A stretch of 14,542 nt of DNA from an uncultured candidate division Zixibacteria bacterium (lineage in GTDB: Bacteria > Zixibacteria > MSB-5A5 > GN15 > FEB-12): the NCBI GenBank assembly GCA_913009765.1, contig CAJVYT010000058.1, positions 1 to 14,542 of the forward strand. Reading direction: 5' to 3'. Below the pieces are notes generated by a model. The model searched no databases. It was not told the origin of the DNA and saw nothing but the letters and a program-made list of their open reading frames with translations. Below, piece by piece: positions 1-7,876 of the stretch; position 1 is the first letter of the stretch, and the number at the start of each line of letters is the position of its first letter. Made by a program: the position numbers and the translations under genes.

Positions 1-94
1 TTCTTTCTTTTTTTTTTTTTTTTTCTTTTTTTTTTTTTTCTTTATTTATTTTTTTTATTTTTTATTTGTTTTGTTTTTTTTTTTTTTTTTTTTT
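1..94. other. Poly-T sequencing artefact beyond the P7 adapter
   Basis: This stretch is almost pure T with scattered C, A and G. It lies exactly outside the flow-cell end of the P7 adapter that starts at 95. Illumina reads that run past the end of the adapter commonly produce noisy poly-A, and in reverse complement that gives this poly-T. It holds no gene. The short reading frame through it encodes only phenylalanine runs plus translated adapter. Confidence 0.93.
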
Positions 95-160
95 CAAGCA
101 GAAGACGGCATACGAGATATATCAGTGTGACTGGAGTTCAGACGTGTGCTCTTCCGATCT
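95..160 (+). other. Illumina P7 adapter, index and read-2 primer (contaminant)
   Basis: Positions 95-118 match the P7 flow-cell oligo (begins CAAGCAGAAGACGGC), 119-126 are an 8-nt index (ATATCAGT), and 127-160 match the TruSeq read-2 primer ending in CTCTTCCGATCT. Read as its reverse complement, the index is ACTGATAT, which from memory is TruSeq LT index 25. Genomic sequence begins at 161. This is library sequence left in the assembly and marks an artificial end. Confidence 0.99.
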
Positions 161-377
161 TCCATATTTTTTCAAAATATTTTGCACAGCGGCGTGTTGT
201 AACACCGCGATAAGTACCAGTTTCCAACATTCGGGTAGCGCCAGATAATTTTGCAACAGCCTTAATTTGCCTGAATTTTGTCCAACTATGAGGATTTTTA
301 TAACGAAACATAAGGAAATCCCAGATATCAACACAATGCCCTAGTAACGCAGCTTCATTCCTATTTTGTTTATTCAC
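161..377 (-). CDS. Probable class I SAM-dependent methyltransferase, N-terminal fragment cut by adapter
   Basis: Seventy-two codons are genomic; the 3' part is lost where the adapter begins, so the apparent C-terminal residues in this frame are translated adapter. Visible near residues 50-62 is MLETGTYRGVTTR, which resembles the first glycine-rich SAM-binding loop (E-x-G-x-x-x-G) of a class I methyltransferase and follows a helical N-terminus. The start is GTG at 375-377, chosen because AGAGG lies 7 nt upstream; an ATG two bases earlier runs straight into a stop. The gene follows a 105-nt gap after the FkbM gene and points the same way. The truncation is an assembly effect. The methyltransferase call rests on one motif, so the exact family, substrate and even the fold are uncertain. 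Confidence 0.6.
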
Positions 378-482
378 ATTTTTGCCTCTAAATAGATCAG
401 TAAATCAGCATAGATCAATCCGATGCTATAGTTGTTCCTTTGATGTTGAAGATACATCTAATCCATATCCCATCTATACAAG
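378..482. other. 105-nt gap between two minus-strand genes
   Basis: This is the second-largest gene-free gap in the window. It is AT-rich and contains the ribosome binding site of the downstream gene. An 8-nt direct repeat (ATAGATCA) occurs twice around 392-418. I see no convincing terminator hairpin with a T-tract and no clear -35/-10 pair, so it may be a spacer or hold a weak promoter. Confidence 0.4.
385..389 (-). promoter_or_regulatory. Ribosome binding site (AGAGG) for the GTG start at 377
   Basis: On the minus strand AGAGG sits 7 nt before the GTG. It decides the start of the truncated gene, because no usable ATG lies nearby. Confidence 0.6.
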
Positions 483-1334
483 TTAATTTCTTGGAAAAGC
501 AATAAGGTTTTCATACCCGCCTTTAATAACATCAGTGAGTCGAATTATTCCATCTGAACTAGATAGATAAATTTCATAACCAGCTTCCCTAAGTATTTTC
601 TGACTCTCACCAATATTGAACCGACCAGAATTCTCTTCTGCCCAATCACAGAACTCAAATATGATTCTGGGCTTCTGTTCCTTCAATAATTCTTTAGCCC
701 CCAGAAAAACTGCTGATTCGAACCCTTCTACATCAACTTTCATGACAGATACGTCAGGAGTTCCAAAATCTGCCAGAATCGTATCTAGAGTATGGCCTTT
801 AACCTGAATAGAAGGTTTGCCGAATGAAGTACCAAGTGAGCCCATACCAAACTTTGACTCCGGTGCTTCATTAAAATCTAGCATCACCCCTTCTTCATCA
901 CAGACAGCACACTGAACAATGGTCATGTTCTCACATTGATTCCTCGATACATTTTCCTTGAGATAGGGAAATATAGAGGGTGACGCCTCAATTCCGAGAA
1001 CTCTGCTACCTGGTTTCAATTTTGATAGTGGTATAGAAATAGCACCAACATTTGCACCCACGTCTATGAACCATGTATTTTCCTTCCAGTGAGAAAGAAT
1101 CAGTTCTTGTACTTCAGGTTCATAAGCACCAGATGACCATAAACTAAAAGCGATAGGCTCTTTCAGAGAAGGGACACAAAAATATAAACCATTTGCCTCA
1201 AATAAGGCTGGCCTGTTGTCAATAATCGGCTTTGTAAGAAATCGAGTAAACCTTTGTCGTCCGGGTATTTTAGATGGAATTTTTTGAAGCATTTTGCCGA
1301 CCAGATTTTTTAAGAAATCTTTATCTGTAGGCAT
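483..1334 (-). CDS. FkbM-family SAM-dependent methyltransferase
   Basis: This 283-residue protein has the FkbM (Methyltransf_21) layout. A variable N-terminus is followed by SAM motif I, FIDVGANVGAIS, at about residues 89-100. An acidic ribose-binding position follows in GIEASPS (about 114-120), and the family hallmark VMKVDVEGFE is at about 198-207. FkbM members O-methylate sugars or polyketides; next to glycosyltransferases the likely substrate is a hydroxyl of a glycan sugar. It is soluble, with no signal peptide or membrane segment. The ATG at 1332-1334 is preceded by GGGGG 8 nt upstream, inside the last codons of the preceding glycosyltransferase gene. The two genes are 4 nt apart, so translation is probably coupled. 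The position methylated cannot be read from the sequence. Confidence 0.93.
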   Translation of the reverse strand: MPTDKDFLKNLVGKMLQKIPSKIPGRQRFTRFLTKPIIDNRPALFEANGLYFCVPSLKEPIAFSLWSSGAYEPEVQELILSHWKENTWFIDVGANVGAISIPLSKLKPGSRVLGIEASPSIFPYLKENVSRNQCENMTIVQCAVCDEEGVMLDFNEAPESKFGMGSLGTSFGKPSIQVKGHTLDTILADFGTPDVSVMKVDVEGFESAVFLGAKELLKEQKPRIIFEFCDWAEENSGRFNIGESQKILREAGYEIYLSSSDGIIRLTDVIKGGYENLIAFPRN

Positions 1335-1338
1335 TATT

Positions 1339-2481
1339 TTAACCCCCAGTACTCATCTGGTTATCCACAAAACAAACCAGATCCCTGGCATGTGTTTCCC
1401 ACGAGAACCTGAAATATTTATCTTCAGGGAAATTTCTATTCGTCTTGTCTTTTAGTGAATCTTTAAGTGTCTTTTCCAATGCACTAGTTAGCTCATCAAT
1501 ATTCTCTGTTTTGAAAATTTTCACCATATTACGATTACCTAGCACTTCGAGGATATCTGGCCCACCAGTCCTATCCGAGCAAACCAGTCGTAAGCCACAA
1601 GAAACAGCCTGTATTAAAACCACTCCGAATCCATCCTCACGTGATGGCAAACAGAAAACATCAGCTCTTTTGTAGTAATCTGGAAGCACTGCCTGATCAA
1701 CGTGGTCTACATGTACGAATCCATCGTCATCAGGCAATAAAAGATCTCCCTGGCTACCAACATGTAAAAGTTGTAAATTCGACAAACATGTGTTTCTTAG
1801 ACTACGCCATGCCTCAACCAGTAGATCACTGCCTTTCCGGGTACACCATACACCTGTATATATTATTGTCGGTGGATGTATGTTTTTAGCTGCACTTACG
1901 GAAAACTGTGTCAAATCTACTCCTGGCATTAACTTGAATATCTTTTTCTTTGAAAACCCACGCTCAAGAAAACTATCAACCGAGTGTTGGGACAAGACTG
2001 TAATAAAATCTGTCTCATCATATTCTGCAATTTCCTGATCAATCACCCACGAATCTACCTGCTCACTACCTGGAAACTCTCGCAAAATTTCTGCCTGCGA
2101 CTCAATATGCCTGCTAGATCGCTGCAATATCGTTAGTATATTTTTTGACTTAGCCGCCCTGAGTGAATTTATACACATGCCTGACATGCTGATGAATACG
2201 TCACATTCAGGCATTATTCTAGCCATTTTTTTATCCAGGGCTGTATTCACCAAACGATATGCCTTCTGTTTCTTTTCCGTCTTTTTTAAAAGTAGAAATA
2301 ACATCGTTTGAAAAGGAATTTTGGGAGCCATCCATACAACAGATGTTTTTGGAACACCAAATTGGACCGCTCGTCTTGGCGATACAAGTGTATAGAGCTT
2401 TACCTCATGACCGAGTTTTATAAGTTCACGCACCTGATCAAATACATGGAATCTACCTGATGTTAAAAAAACAAACTTCAA
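1339..2481 (-). CDS. Glycosyltransferase, GT4-like (GT-B fold)
   Basis: A 380-residue GT-B enzyme. The N-terminal domain opens with a short strand (MKFVFLTSGRFH) and a helix ending LGHEVKLY. The C-terminal nucleotide-sugar domain has MPGVD (about 185-189), a TGVWCTRKGSDLLVEAW block (about 209-225) and the donor-site segment REDGFGVVLIQAVSCG (about 281-296). In that segment the usual E-x7-E pair reads D-x7-Q, a variant I know from other GT4 members. It would transfer a sugar from an activated donor to the growing glycan on the cytoplasmic side. The start is TTG (2479-2481) with AGGA 5 nt upstream; no nearby ATG is in frame and the N-terminal strand begins here. It follows the upstream glycosyltransferase after 14 nt. 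Donor and linkage are unknown. Confidence 0.9.
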   Translation of the reverse strand: MKFVFLTSGRFHVFDQVRELIKLGHEVKLYTLVSPRRAVQFGVPKTSVVWMAPKIPFQTMLFLLLKKTEKKQKAYRLVNTALDKKMARIMPECDVFISMSGMCINSLRAAKSKNILTILQRSSRHIESQAEILREFPGSEQVDSWVIDQEIAEYDETDFITVLSQHSVDSFLERGFSKKKIFKLMPGVDLTQFSVSAAKNIHPPTIIYTGVWCTRKGSDLLVEAWRSLRNTCLSNLQLLHVGSQGDLLLPDDDGFVHVDHVDQAVLPDYYKRADVFCLPSREDGFGVVLIQAVSCGLRLVCSDRTGGPDILEVLGNRNMVKIFKTENIDELTSALEKTLKDSLKDKTNRNFPEDKYFRFSWETHARDLVCFVDNQMSTGG

Positions 2482-2486
2482 TCTTT

Positions 2487-2490
2487 TCCT
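2487..2490 (-). promoter_or_regulatory. Ribosome binding site (AGGA) supporting a TTG start
   Basis: AGGA lies 5 nt before the TTG at 2479-2481, in the 14-nt gap after the preceding stop codon. It supports TTG as the true start of the glycosyltransferase gene. Confidence 0.65.
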
Positions 2491-2495
2491 ACAAC

Positions 2496-3656
2496 CTACT
2501 TATCTGATTCAATCCACGCGAGAACAGGCAGAAATTGTTTTTCGTAGTTCCATTTTGTTTCTATCAGCCCTCTTCCTTTTCGCCCCATCTCCTGAACTTC
2601 CTTTCTGTTTCGGGTGAGCCAGTCAAACAATTCTGCAAGTGATTCAACATCATCCGGATTCGCTTCAATAGCACAGTTATTATTAGTATATAGATTCTTC
2701 CATGCAGGAAGATCAGGCACGAGAACAGCTATTCCCTGTGACAGATAGTCAAAAGGCTTGTTGGATGCACCTGCCATTTCGGTAGCATAGATTTCCCAAC
2801 CTTCTCCTGTAAACAGAACAATTCCAACGTCATGCTTTCGGCATTCGATCATTACATCATTGCGTGTAGGTAATGTTCCTTTAAAATGTAGACAATCACC
2901 TATACCAAGCTCGCCAGCATACCCCTTCAGTATTTCGTCATAACAATTACTACCAATCGTGGTATAACCGACCAATGTCAGTTCAACCTTAGAATTACAG
3001 ATTGAGATACCATCCAGAATAGTCAAAGGAAGCCTGTCAGGCACCAGGGTACCGTGGTAATAAAGTCGTAATGGTTTGCTTTCATCTACATTATTAGAAT
3101 TAGTATCATCTACTACCCTCAATTCTTTTACCGATGGACAATTCCACACCACCTCTGCCAGCGCATCTGAACCTGACCAATTCAACGCCCGTTTTAATCG
3201 AAGCTCATTGGGGAAAATCACCAAAGATGCATCACACAAGAGTTTACGCCTGGCCCATACAATCAGAGTCGGCAGTTTATCCTCCTCTCCCGGATTCGGG
3301 CTATCATGCTCATGGTAGATCACCCGAAAACCCATTTTTCTTAACAGCACTCCGGATGGTGTAGAGAATGGGTCAGAGCAATAAATAAGGTCTGCTCTCT
3401 CACGAATACTGACAAAGATAGTCCACAGTATAAATCGAAGAAAATGAAGCTTCTGTCGCATCCCTGGAGCCACCCAGTTGAGTAACCGTGTTTCACATCC
3501 CTGCTTTTCAGGCATGACAATATTATTCGATTCGCCTTTTGGATGAACACCTAGTAATAAAACCAGCCACCCAGCATCAAGTAATATATTTGAGCTATGA
3601 ATCAATGGTGGATATGCACCGGGGTTTGTGAACTGTAGATAGATAACTTTTTTCAA
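2496..3656 (-). CDS. Glycosyltransferase with GT-B (GT4-like) fold
   Basis: A 386-residue protein without signal peptide. The N-terminal half has a strand-like start (MKKVIYLQFTNPGAYPP), an ADLIYCSDPFSTPSG block (about 88-102) and YHEHDSP (about 114-120), typical of the acceptor domain of GT-B enzymes. The C-terminal half has YYHGTLVPDRLPLTILDGI (about 199-217). In the donor-site region it has ASNKPFDYLSQGIAVLVPDLPAW (about 297-319), which stands where most GT4 enzymes have E-x7-E. It probably adds a sugar to the same glycan as its neighbours. The start is TTG (3654-3656); the purine-rich AGAGAAGTAGGG upstream can act as ribosome binding site, though its spacing is not ideal. It is the first gene after the 190-nt gap and so may head a separate transcript. 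Donor is unknown. Confidence 0.87.
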   Translation of the reverse strand: MKKVIYLQFTNPGAYPPLIHSSNILLDAGWLVLLLGVHPKGESNNIVMPEKQGCETRLLNWVAPGMRQKLHFLRFILWTIFVSIRERADLIYCSDPFSTPSGVLLRKMGFRVIYHEHDSPNPGEEDKLPTLIVWARRKLLCDASLVIFPNELRLKRALNWSGSDALAEVVWNCPSVKELRVVDDTNSNNVDESKPLRLYYHGTLVPDRLPLTILDGISICNSKVELTLVGYTTIGSNCYDEILKGYAGELGIGDCLHFKGTLPTRNDVMIECRKHDVGIVLFTGEGWEIYATEMAGASNKPFDYLSQGIAVLVPDLPAWKNLYTNNNCAIEANPDDVESLAELFDWLTRNRKEVQEMGRKGRGLIETKWNYEKQFLPVLAWIESDK

Positions 3657-3846
3657 TTCCCTACTTCTCTAGTTTTTCTATCTGATAATATCTCTTCAAC
3701 AGTAAAAGCACTTTCACTACGCCTGAATTAAGAAAATGATATCCATCCTAGTAAACAAACTATATACACGTTACTTATAATCTGCCTACTTAATTAATCC
3801 TGATGTGTTTTCAACAATATTACGCACAAATCACTTGTGATACATT
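3657..3846. other. 190-nt intergenic gap, largest in the locus
   Basis: This AT-rich gap separates the two class I methyltransferase genes from the downstream pair of glycosyltransferases, all on the minus strand. A short inverted repeat, ATCACAAGTGAT, lies just after the upstream stop, but the stem is short and no T-tract follows, so I do not call a terminator. Minus-strand TATTAT and TATATA boxes exist, but none has a good -35 at 16-18 nt. Its size makes a promoter or a lost gene possible. No open reading frame of note is present. Confidence 0.45.
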
Positions 3847-4842
3847 TCACTTCTTTTTTAGTATTACCTGAATTCCATCAATCAGGAGATCTTGCTCACC
3901 TAGCCCTGCAGATTTCAATTGCTCCCACTTTTCTGGATAGTTTTTTTTGAATAGTAATGCTTCTGAGCTTACCGAAACGAGGCAATATAGAATGTCGAAA
4001 TATGATTTAAAATAATTCAGATAATCGATTACTTTTAGGTATGAGAAGATCCCTTGTATTGCCCAAAATCGTGAATCCGCAATTACTTTACCTAGCCCAC
4101 CGTAGAAAGACTCATCATGAATTTTAAGATAATATTCCTTATCATCAAGTAATAAGTGATCAAACCCAAAAGCGGTACCATAAGAACTTATGGTATGGTC
4201 GCCACCGAAAGAAAAGTATAGTGGTCCAAATGAGTGAAATGCTATACCATCAGTTTTAAGCACCCGGGCCATCTCCTTAACTGAAGCATTCATATTCCCT
4301 ACATGCTCCAAAACAGCACGTGTTTCTATCACATCAACTGTCTCACCATCAAATGGCAACTGATCCAATGCTCCATGATTAAACTCAATATCGGTTCCAT
4401 ACCATTTGGTAAGAATCTCCGATGCATTTTCAAAACCCTCGTTCCAATCAAATATATCCATTAGGTGAACACAACCAGCACGATTACAACTTAACCAGTC
4501 GCGACATTCTTTACTATTGAACTGTGTACCAGGGAGTAGGAGACACAGTTCATTATTTGAGCTAATAGATGTAAGGAGCTTGTTTTTCATAAACTCATAC
4601 TGAAACCTATGGCCAACACCAATCATGTAATTTTTAATTCCGAGATTAAAATTGAAATTTCTTTTATTTAGATACGAGAAGAAAGGGAAAATTATGGGCG
4701 ATATTAAAAATTTAATTCTACTGGGAATTCTCGATTTATAAAGCGACATGGGATTTAATTCTTGTTTATGAAGTGCGCTCATTAAATGTTGCACATTTCC
4801 ATTAAGCTCTCGCTTAAGTTTTTCTATTTCTTCAAGCCTCAT
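3847..4842 (-). CDS. Class I SAM-dependent methyltransferase-like protein with atypical SAM loop
   Basis: A 331-residue protein. Residues 1-25 look like a short charged helix or coiled coil (EEIEKLKRELNGNVQHL). The Methyltransf_11-type core follows: LCLLLPGTQFNSKECRDW (about 99-116), MDIFDW (about 128-133), LDQLPFDGETVDVIETRAVLEHV (about 159-181) and EMARVLKTDGIAFHSFGP (about 190-207). The post-core order matches a Rossmann methyltransferase. However, motif I reads LLLPGTQ where a D-x-G-x-G loop is usual, so SAM binding is plausible but not certain. The C-terminus carries a hydrophobic stretch around 255-290. The ATG overlaps the stop of the preceding methyltransferase as ATGA (4839-4842), which implies translational coupling and perhaps a joint role in glycan methylation. 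The substrate is unknown. Confidence 0.8.
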   Translation of the reverse strand: MRLEEIEKLKRELNGNVQHLMSALHKQELNPMSLYKSRIPSRIKFLISPIIFPFFSYLNKRNFNFNLGIKNYMIGVGHRFQYEFMKNKLLTSISSNNELCLLLPGTQFNSKECRDWLSCNRAGCVHLMDIFDWNEGFENASEILTKWYGTDIEFNHGALDQLPFDGETVDVIETRAVLEHVGNMNASVKEMARVLKTDGIAFHSFGPLYFSFGGDHTISSYGTAFGFDHLLLDDKEYYLKIHDESFYGGLGKVIADSRFWAIQGIFSYLKVIDYLNYFKSYFDILYCLVSVSSEALLFKKNYPEKWEQLKSAGLGEQDLLIDGIQVILKKK

Positions 4843-5561
4843 TTCACACCAAGCAATGCTATATGGCTGGCCGTTCTATACGGGTTTATATGACCATCAA
4901 CTGTATTTAATAAATGAATTTTTCTACAATTGGATTCTATTAAATTGTAATTATTAAACACAGAATACGAATATGCTAAACCATCGCCTTTAGAAACAGT
5001 AAAGCCTTTCCCTCTTGTTTTTATAAAGTCTGCGACCCGCCAAAGGCCAAAAGTATTTAGCAATTGTTTTATAAATCTTACTACAAATGAACCTTGGCCA
5101 AAATTATTTGAATCTGAGATAAATATTAATTTATTTGTAACTCTTAACATTTCAGAAACAGCCTGTTCAGGAAATTTAATATGGTGTAAAACACCAAATT
5201 CGCACACTAAGTCAAATTCACCATTTGCAAATTGAAGATTCGTAGCATCACCATCAACAAGTTCGTTTTCAGACAAATTTTTGCTATATCCAATCAATCG
5301 CAACTCATGAACAGGTTCGATCCCAACAATACGTATATCTGGCTTGTGCTTTTTTATGTATTCAATTGCCCTACCTGTACCAGCACCAATGTCTAATATC
5401 GAATTTATATTAAAGTAATCTATTGCAGACAGCATAAATGACAAGGCAAAAAAATGTTCACCTCTATCTGTCCCACCTAGATGCATATCATCATATTTGT
5501 TTGCAGTTTTTGCGTAGTAATTACGTTGAAATTCTACTTCATTTAATTTATTAATTTCCAC
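4839..5561 (-). CDS. Class I SAM-dependent methyltransferase
   Basis: A compact 240-residue Methyltransf_11/25-type enzyme. It shows canonical motif I, SILDIGAGTGRA (about 54-65), the acidic residue ending the second strand in VGIEPVHE (about 79-86), VDGDATNLQF (about 102-111) and FDLVCEFGVLHHI (about 116-128). It lacks a signal peptide and should act in the cytoplasm on a sugar or lipid-linked intermediate. The GTG start at 5559-5561 shares its first G with the TAG stop of the upstream glycosyltransferase and has AAAGG 7 nt upstream. Its 3' end overlaps the next methyltransferase by 4 nt. The gene is strikingly AT-rich: a 60-nt sample counted by eye at 5041-5100 is about 32% GC. That contrasts with genes at 9-11 kb and suggests a separate origin. 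Confidence 0.9.
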   Translation of the reverse strand: MEINKLNEVEFQRNYYAKTANKYDDMHLGGTDRGEHFFALSFMLSAIDYFNINSILDIGAGTGRAIEYIKKHKPDIRIVGIEPVHELRLIGYSKNLSENELVDGDATNLQFANGEFDLVCEFGVLHHIKFPEQAVSEMLRVTNKLIFISDSNNFGQGSFVVRFIKQLLNTFGLWRVADFIKTRGKGFTVSKGDGLAYSYSVFNNYNLIESNCRKIHLLNTVDGHINPYRTASHIALLGVK

Positions 5562-6937
5562 TATTCTACCTTTAGATTTATTGTCTGCTGTATTTTTTCA
5601 CTACTAAGTTTTTCATATATGTTTACATGCTTTTCTGCAATAAAACGGAAATTAAATGGCTTTTTTATGTGCGATCGCATTTTTGTAATCTTCCCTGATG
5701 TATTTACCATCAATAGAAAAATATCACTCCATGATTTAATGCTCTGAAAGTCGTCAACTAAATAACCCTCTTTCCCATCTGTTATATGCTCAGAGATCCC
5801 CCCAATCCTGCTGCCGACCACCGGTGTCTTCGCTGCCAATGCCTCTAACACCACGAAGGGCCCAGTCTCCAGCCATTGTGACGGAACCATCAGCACATGA
5901 AAGCCTCGCATCAAGGGAATTACTTCAACCGGTGAAACAGGTGGGTGCGGAGTAATGCGCGAGTCGTTCTCGATCTGCCTGATTACTCCTTTCACGAATT
6001 TTCCTTCATCTTGCTGCAAACCAAAAATATCCAGTGTCACAGATACACTTGCTGGCAATTTATTCATCGCTGCAACAATAATATCGATGCCCTTTTCCGG
6101 TGATATTCTGCCAAGATACAAAAGCCTGAGAGGTTCTTTTTCACTAAATACATCAGGGACAGTAATTTGCTGGACTTGTTGAGTTAGGCGATTTTTGACT
6201 TCGTGAGGCAACCCATGCCGGATGACTGTTGTTTTCCCTACACCCAGATTGTTTCGCTTCAGCAGTTGCTCTGACCAATCACACAGCGCTATCATATGAT
6301 CGACTTCAGTGAAAACTTTACGCACTGTCTTATGCCTGAGACCAATCATTTCCTTACGTCGCAATGCGGTCAGCCAGCGTCCCCTGATACCAGATCGTGC
6401 AACTAGCCTGCCAAACCATTCAGGTATGTGTGCCAGCCCCCCCGCTACAGACTCCGGTAATCCAAGGCAATACAGACTGCACGTTGTACAGCGTGTTTCA
6501 TCCATGACTCCGTCACAGACGTCCTGCCCTTTATATAATAGTGTACCCTGCACACAGCTAACGGTAGGAGTATGATAGGTCAGCACAGTTTTAATGTTAC
6601 GTTTTTTTGCCTCTCTCAAAACAAGTAACGAGACTCCTGATGTCAGCGCATGACAATGCACAATATCCGGTTTTATCTGGTCAAGGATTTCACCCACATA
6701 GGCAGCTGCGACTGGGTCACCTGCGCCATTTCTGCTGCTATCAGATAATTCACAGTTAACAGGGTAACGATAAACCTGCGTATCATCATAAATGTACTGA
6801 TCAAGCTTTCCAGCCGGTGCAGCAACAGTAACCTGGTGACCGAGCTTAGTTAACTCACGAGACAAGGCTGAAACATAAACTTCTGTGCCGCCACATACAT
6901 CAGGAAAATAACCAAAAGGGATATGGAGGATTTTCAC
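5561..6937 (-). CDS. Glycosyltransferase family 4 protein with cysteine cluster
   Basis: A 458-residue GT4 enzyme. It opens with MKILHIPFGYFPDVCGGTEVY, the GGTE (16-19) being the usual GT4 acceptor-domain loop. DIVHCHALTSG (about 91-101) and TYHTP (about 120-124) follow. A cysteine cluster (C128, C141, C150, C153, C157) lies in an insertion typical of a subset of GT4 proteins and could bind metal. The donor domain shows VIRHG (about 238-242), YLGRISPEKGID (about 274-285) and the E-x7-E pair E357/E365 in LETGPFVVLEALA. The GTG start at 6935-6937 has no strong ribosome binding site, but the protein aligns with family N-termini from this codon. It lies 15 nt after an FkbM gene and touches the next methyltransferase gene by 1 nt. 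Donor and acceptor sugars are unknown. Confidence 0.93.
   Translation of the reverse strand: MKILHIPFGYFPDVCGGTEVYVSALSRELTKLGHQVTVAAPAGKLDQYIYDDTQVYRYPVNCELSDSSRNGAGDPVAAAYVGEILDQIKPDIVHCHALTSGVSLLVLREAKKRNIKTVLTYHTPTVSCVQGTLLYKGQDVCDGVMDETRCTTCSLYCLGLPESVAGGLAHIPEWFGRLVARSGIRGRWLTALRRKEMIGLRHKTVRKVFTEVDHMIALCDWSEQLLKRNNLGVGKTTVIRHGLPHEVKNRLTQQVQQITVPDVFSEKEPLRLLYLGRISPEKGIDIIVAAMNKLPASVSVTLDIFGLQQDEGKFVKGVIRQIENDSRITPHPPVSPVEVIPLMRGFHVLMVPSQWLETGPFVVLEALAAKTPVVGSRIGGISEHITDGKEGYLVDDFQSIKSWSDIFLLMVNTSGKITKMRSHIKKPFNFRFIAEKHVNIYEKLSSEKIQQTINLKVE
5569..5573 (-). promoter_or_regulatory. Ribosome binding site (AAAGG) for a GTG start
   Basis: AAAGG lies within the last codons of the upstream glycosyltransferase, 7 nt before the GTG at 5559-5561. 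It supports that non-ATG start and a coupled translation across the 1-nt overlap. Confidence 0.6.
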
Positions 6938-6952
6938 GTCTATGAATCGGCG

Positions 6953-7876
6953 TTACTGATCATATACCTTCAGTTTTCTATTACCTGCAAGTGTACGGCG
7001 AAGGGAATCAGGGCTTTCACGACAAAATAGCCAGTTGTACTGAGGAGAATGATACTCGAAGGATCCATCCGAAGAATGCCGTAGATCGTAGTCATCGATA
7101 TAATATGTATTAAAGCCACCTGCTTCGATCATCTTCTTTATAAACCCTTGTTGAACTGCTGGCCCCAGCACTTCCATGATAAGGAACTTTATAGTTCTAA
7201 TACTTTCAATAGCACCTTCCAGAAAGTCAAACTCGGAGTTTTCTATATCGACTTTTACACAGGCATTCTGTATGCCCACTTCTTGCGCGAAGCTATGATA
7301 GGAACAGACGAAAACTTCCGATTCAATGGTTTCATGATTGTCTTTAAAATCATCTTTGAGACTGCCAGACAATGAGCTAGTCAAGTTCCTGTAAAAAACT
7401 GCATTACCATTGAACGAACCCACTGCCTTTTTAAAAGGCATCATCATTCGATCATGGTTATTACGGTGGATATTTTCATCGAGTATCCTATACAGTTTGT
7501 CATCTGGTTCAAACAGGTAAATAGGTAACTCGTTGCCTACACTGGCCCTGACAAAAAAACTGAAATATCCTTTATGCGAACCTATATCAATAAAGCTATT
7601 GGAATGTTTGCTTAATACCCCACAAACTTCCAGTGCGCCTCTTTCACCACAGTAATCCTTTGGGCGACCAAAAAGCAGCAAGCCATCATTTGATGGGATG
7701 AGACACCGCAATCGTGAAGAGATACCCATATTCCCAGTAAGATATTCCGGCATCTTAGCGTTGCGAGCAAGTCTGCTGAGGATACGATAGCCAAGTCTGC
7801 TGCGAACAAAAGATGGCGACAAGGCATAGAACATCAGAAACTTAACTAACATGGTATTTTGGAGCAATGATGTCAT
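6953..7876 (-). CDS. FkbM-family methyltransferase, divergent
   Basis: A 307-residue FkbM-type protein. Motif I is FIDIGSHKGYFS (about 95-106), the second-strand acidic motif is LFEPDDKL (about 121-128), and the family hallmark appears as VKVDIENSEFDFLEGA (about 207-222). The usual K-x-D-V-E-G-x-E is here K-V-D-I-E-N-S-E, so the glycine is replaced. The charged residues are kept, so activity is likely. The ATG at 7874-7876 overlaps the stop of the upstream FkbM gene as ATGA, which implies coupled translation. Two FkbM genes side by side suggest methylation of two different hydroxyls or two sugars. The N-terminal 60 residues are hydrophobic-basic but show no clear membrane segment. Confidence 0.88.
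   Translation of the reverse strand: MTSLLQNTMLVKFLMFYALSPSFVRSRLGYRILSRLARNAKMPEYLTGNMGISSRLRCLIPSNDGLLLFGRPKDYCGERGALEVCGVLSKHSNSFIDIGSHKGYFSFFVRASVGNELPIYLFEPDDKLYRILDENIHRNNHDRMMMPFKKAVGSFNGNAVFYRNLTSSLSGSLKDDFKDNHETIESEVFVCSYHSFAQEVGIQNACVKVDIENSEFDFLEGAIESIRTIKFLIMEVLGPAVQQGFIKKMIEAGGFNTYYIDDYDLRHSSDGSFEYHSPQYNWLFCRESPDSLRRTLAGNRKLKVYDQ

Noticed and set aside
1..94. Homopolymer tract as a biological repeat or terminator T-tract
   Set aside because: It lies outside the P7 adapter, so it is a sequencing artefact.
66..248. Plus-strand reading frame through the poly-T and adapter
   Set aside because: Its translation is phenylalanine runs followed by the well-known adapter peptide (KQKTAYEI... 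DWSSDVCSSDL); it is not a gene.
122..334. Minus-strand reading frame ending in the adapter
   Set aside because: Its last residues (RSEEHTSELQSH) are translated adapter, and it overlaps the better-supported methyltransferase fragment in another frame.
392..418. Direct repeat ATAGATCA twice in the 378-482 gap
   Set aside because: Two 8-nt copies in AT-rich DNA are expected by chance; no third copy or operator symmetry is seen.
3827..3846. ATCACAAGTGAT inverted repeat after the stop at 3847 as a terminator
   Set aside because: The stem is short, the loop tiny, and the following bases are not a T-tract on the minus strand.
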